DNA from: Desulfocapsaceae bacterium | GTDB taxonomy: Bacteria > Desulfobacterota > Desulfobulbia > Desulfobulbales > Desulfocapsaceae | NCBI GenBank assembly: GCA_029934775.1 | Contig: JAOZLO010000242.1 | Coordinates: 1 to 5,158 of the forward strand | Direction of reading: 5' to 3' | DNA length: 5,158 bases | In this document: positions 5,097 through 5,158 of the stretch, piece after piece | How the letters are laid out: each line of letters opens with the position of its first letter | Numbering within the stretch: the stretch's first letter is position 1 | Made by a program: the position numbers and the translations under genes | The notes under the pieces: model-generated | Told to the model about the DNA's origin: nothing | Database searches by the model: none | What the model saw: the letters and a program-made list of their open reading frames with translations, nothing else

Positions 5097-5158
5097 CAAG
5101 TATGCACGATTCAGATTTTAAAGCTCAGACATAAATTATGGGTAATAGGCAGTCCTAG

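Noticed and set aside
1..5158. CRISPR array, tRNA or rRNA genes
   Set aside because: No regularly spaced short repeats and no recognisable tRNA or rRNA segments were seen on either strand.

Overview
The window looks like a catabolic or CoA-thioester locus from a moderate-GC bacterium, broken up by remnants of mobile DNA. The gene families present are a CaiB/BaiF-type acyl-CoA enzyme, an MDR quinone/enoyl reductase and the first residues of a probable HpaB/4-hydroxybutyryl-CoA-dehydratase-like protein. With the TetR regulator, they suggest a metabolically versatile, possibly anaerobic proteobacterium of the Desulfobacterota (sulfate-reducer) type. That placement is inference from gene content only; no taxonomic marker is present.

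Layout, left to right. Positions 1-47 (minus) hold the first 15 codons of a gene that continues beyond the window. Immediately upstream of it on the same strand (70-1446, minus) is a 458-aa protein joining an N-terminal TetR-type DNA-binding regulator to a C-terminal short-chain dehydrogenase (SDR) domain. The SDR domain lacks its catalytic Ser and Tyr. The two genes are 22 nt apart and probably form one operon, read from a candidate promoter near 1481-1509 whose -10 box lies inside a short palindrome.

The stretch 1447-2280 has no intact gene. It holds a decayed group II intron. About 1598-2134 encodes the 5' part of an intron reverse transcriptase with two internal in-frame stops, and the rest of the protein is deleted. 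The sequence then runs directly into a recognisable ribozyme 3' end (domain V at 2158-2190, domain VI at about 2194-2225).

On the plus strand, 2281-3261 encodes a full-length zinc-free MDR quinone-oxidoreductase-like protein. After a 93-nt gap (3262-3354) in which I see only a short perfect inverted repeat, a 144-bp block (3355-3498) repeats the leader, ribosome binding site and first 33 codons of that gene (copy A 2236-2379). The second copy is a 42-codon stub whose TAA overlaps the ATG of the next gene (TAATG). That gene, at 3528-4706, encodes a 392-aa CaiB/BaiF-family protein with the active-site residues of an alpha-methylacyl-CoA racemase.

The right end (4779-5096, minus) carries the N-terminal part of an IS4-type transposase without its catalytic domain. 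I see no gene in 5100-5158.

Working model (inference): the reductase and the racemase/CoA-transferase act on a branched or aromatic-derived acyl-CoA, and the divergent TetR-SDR protein senses a related ligand or nucleotide. The reductase appears to have been duplicated and the second copy almost wholly deleted, leaving its translation-start region fused to the CoA-enzyme gene.
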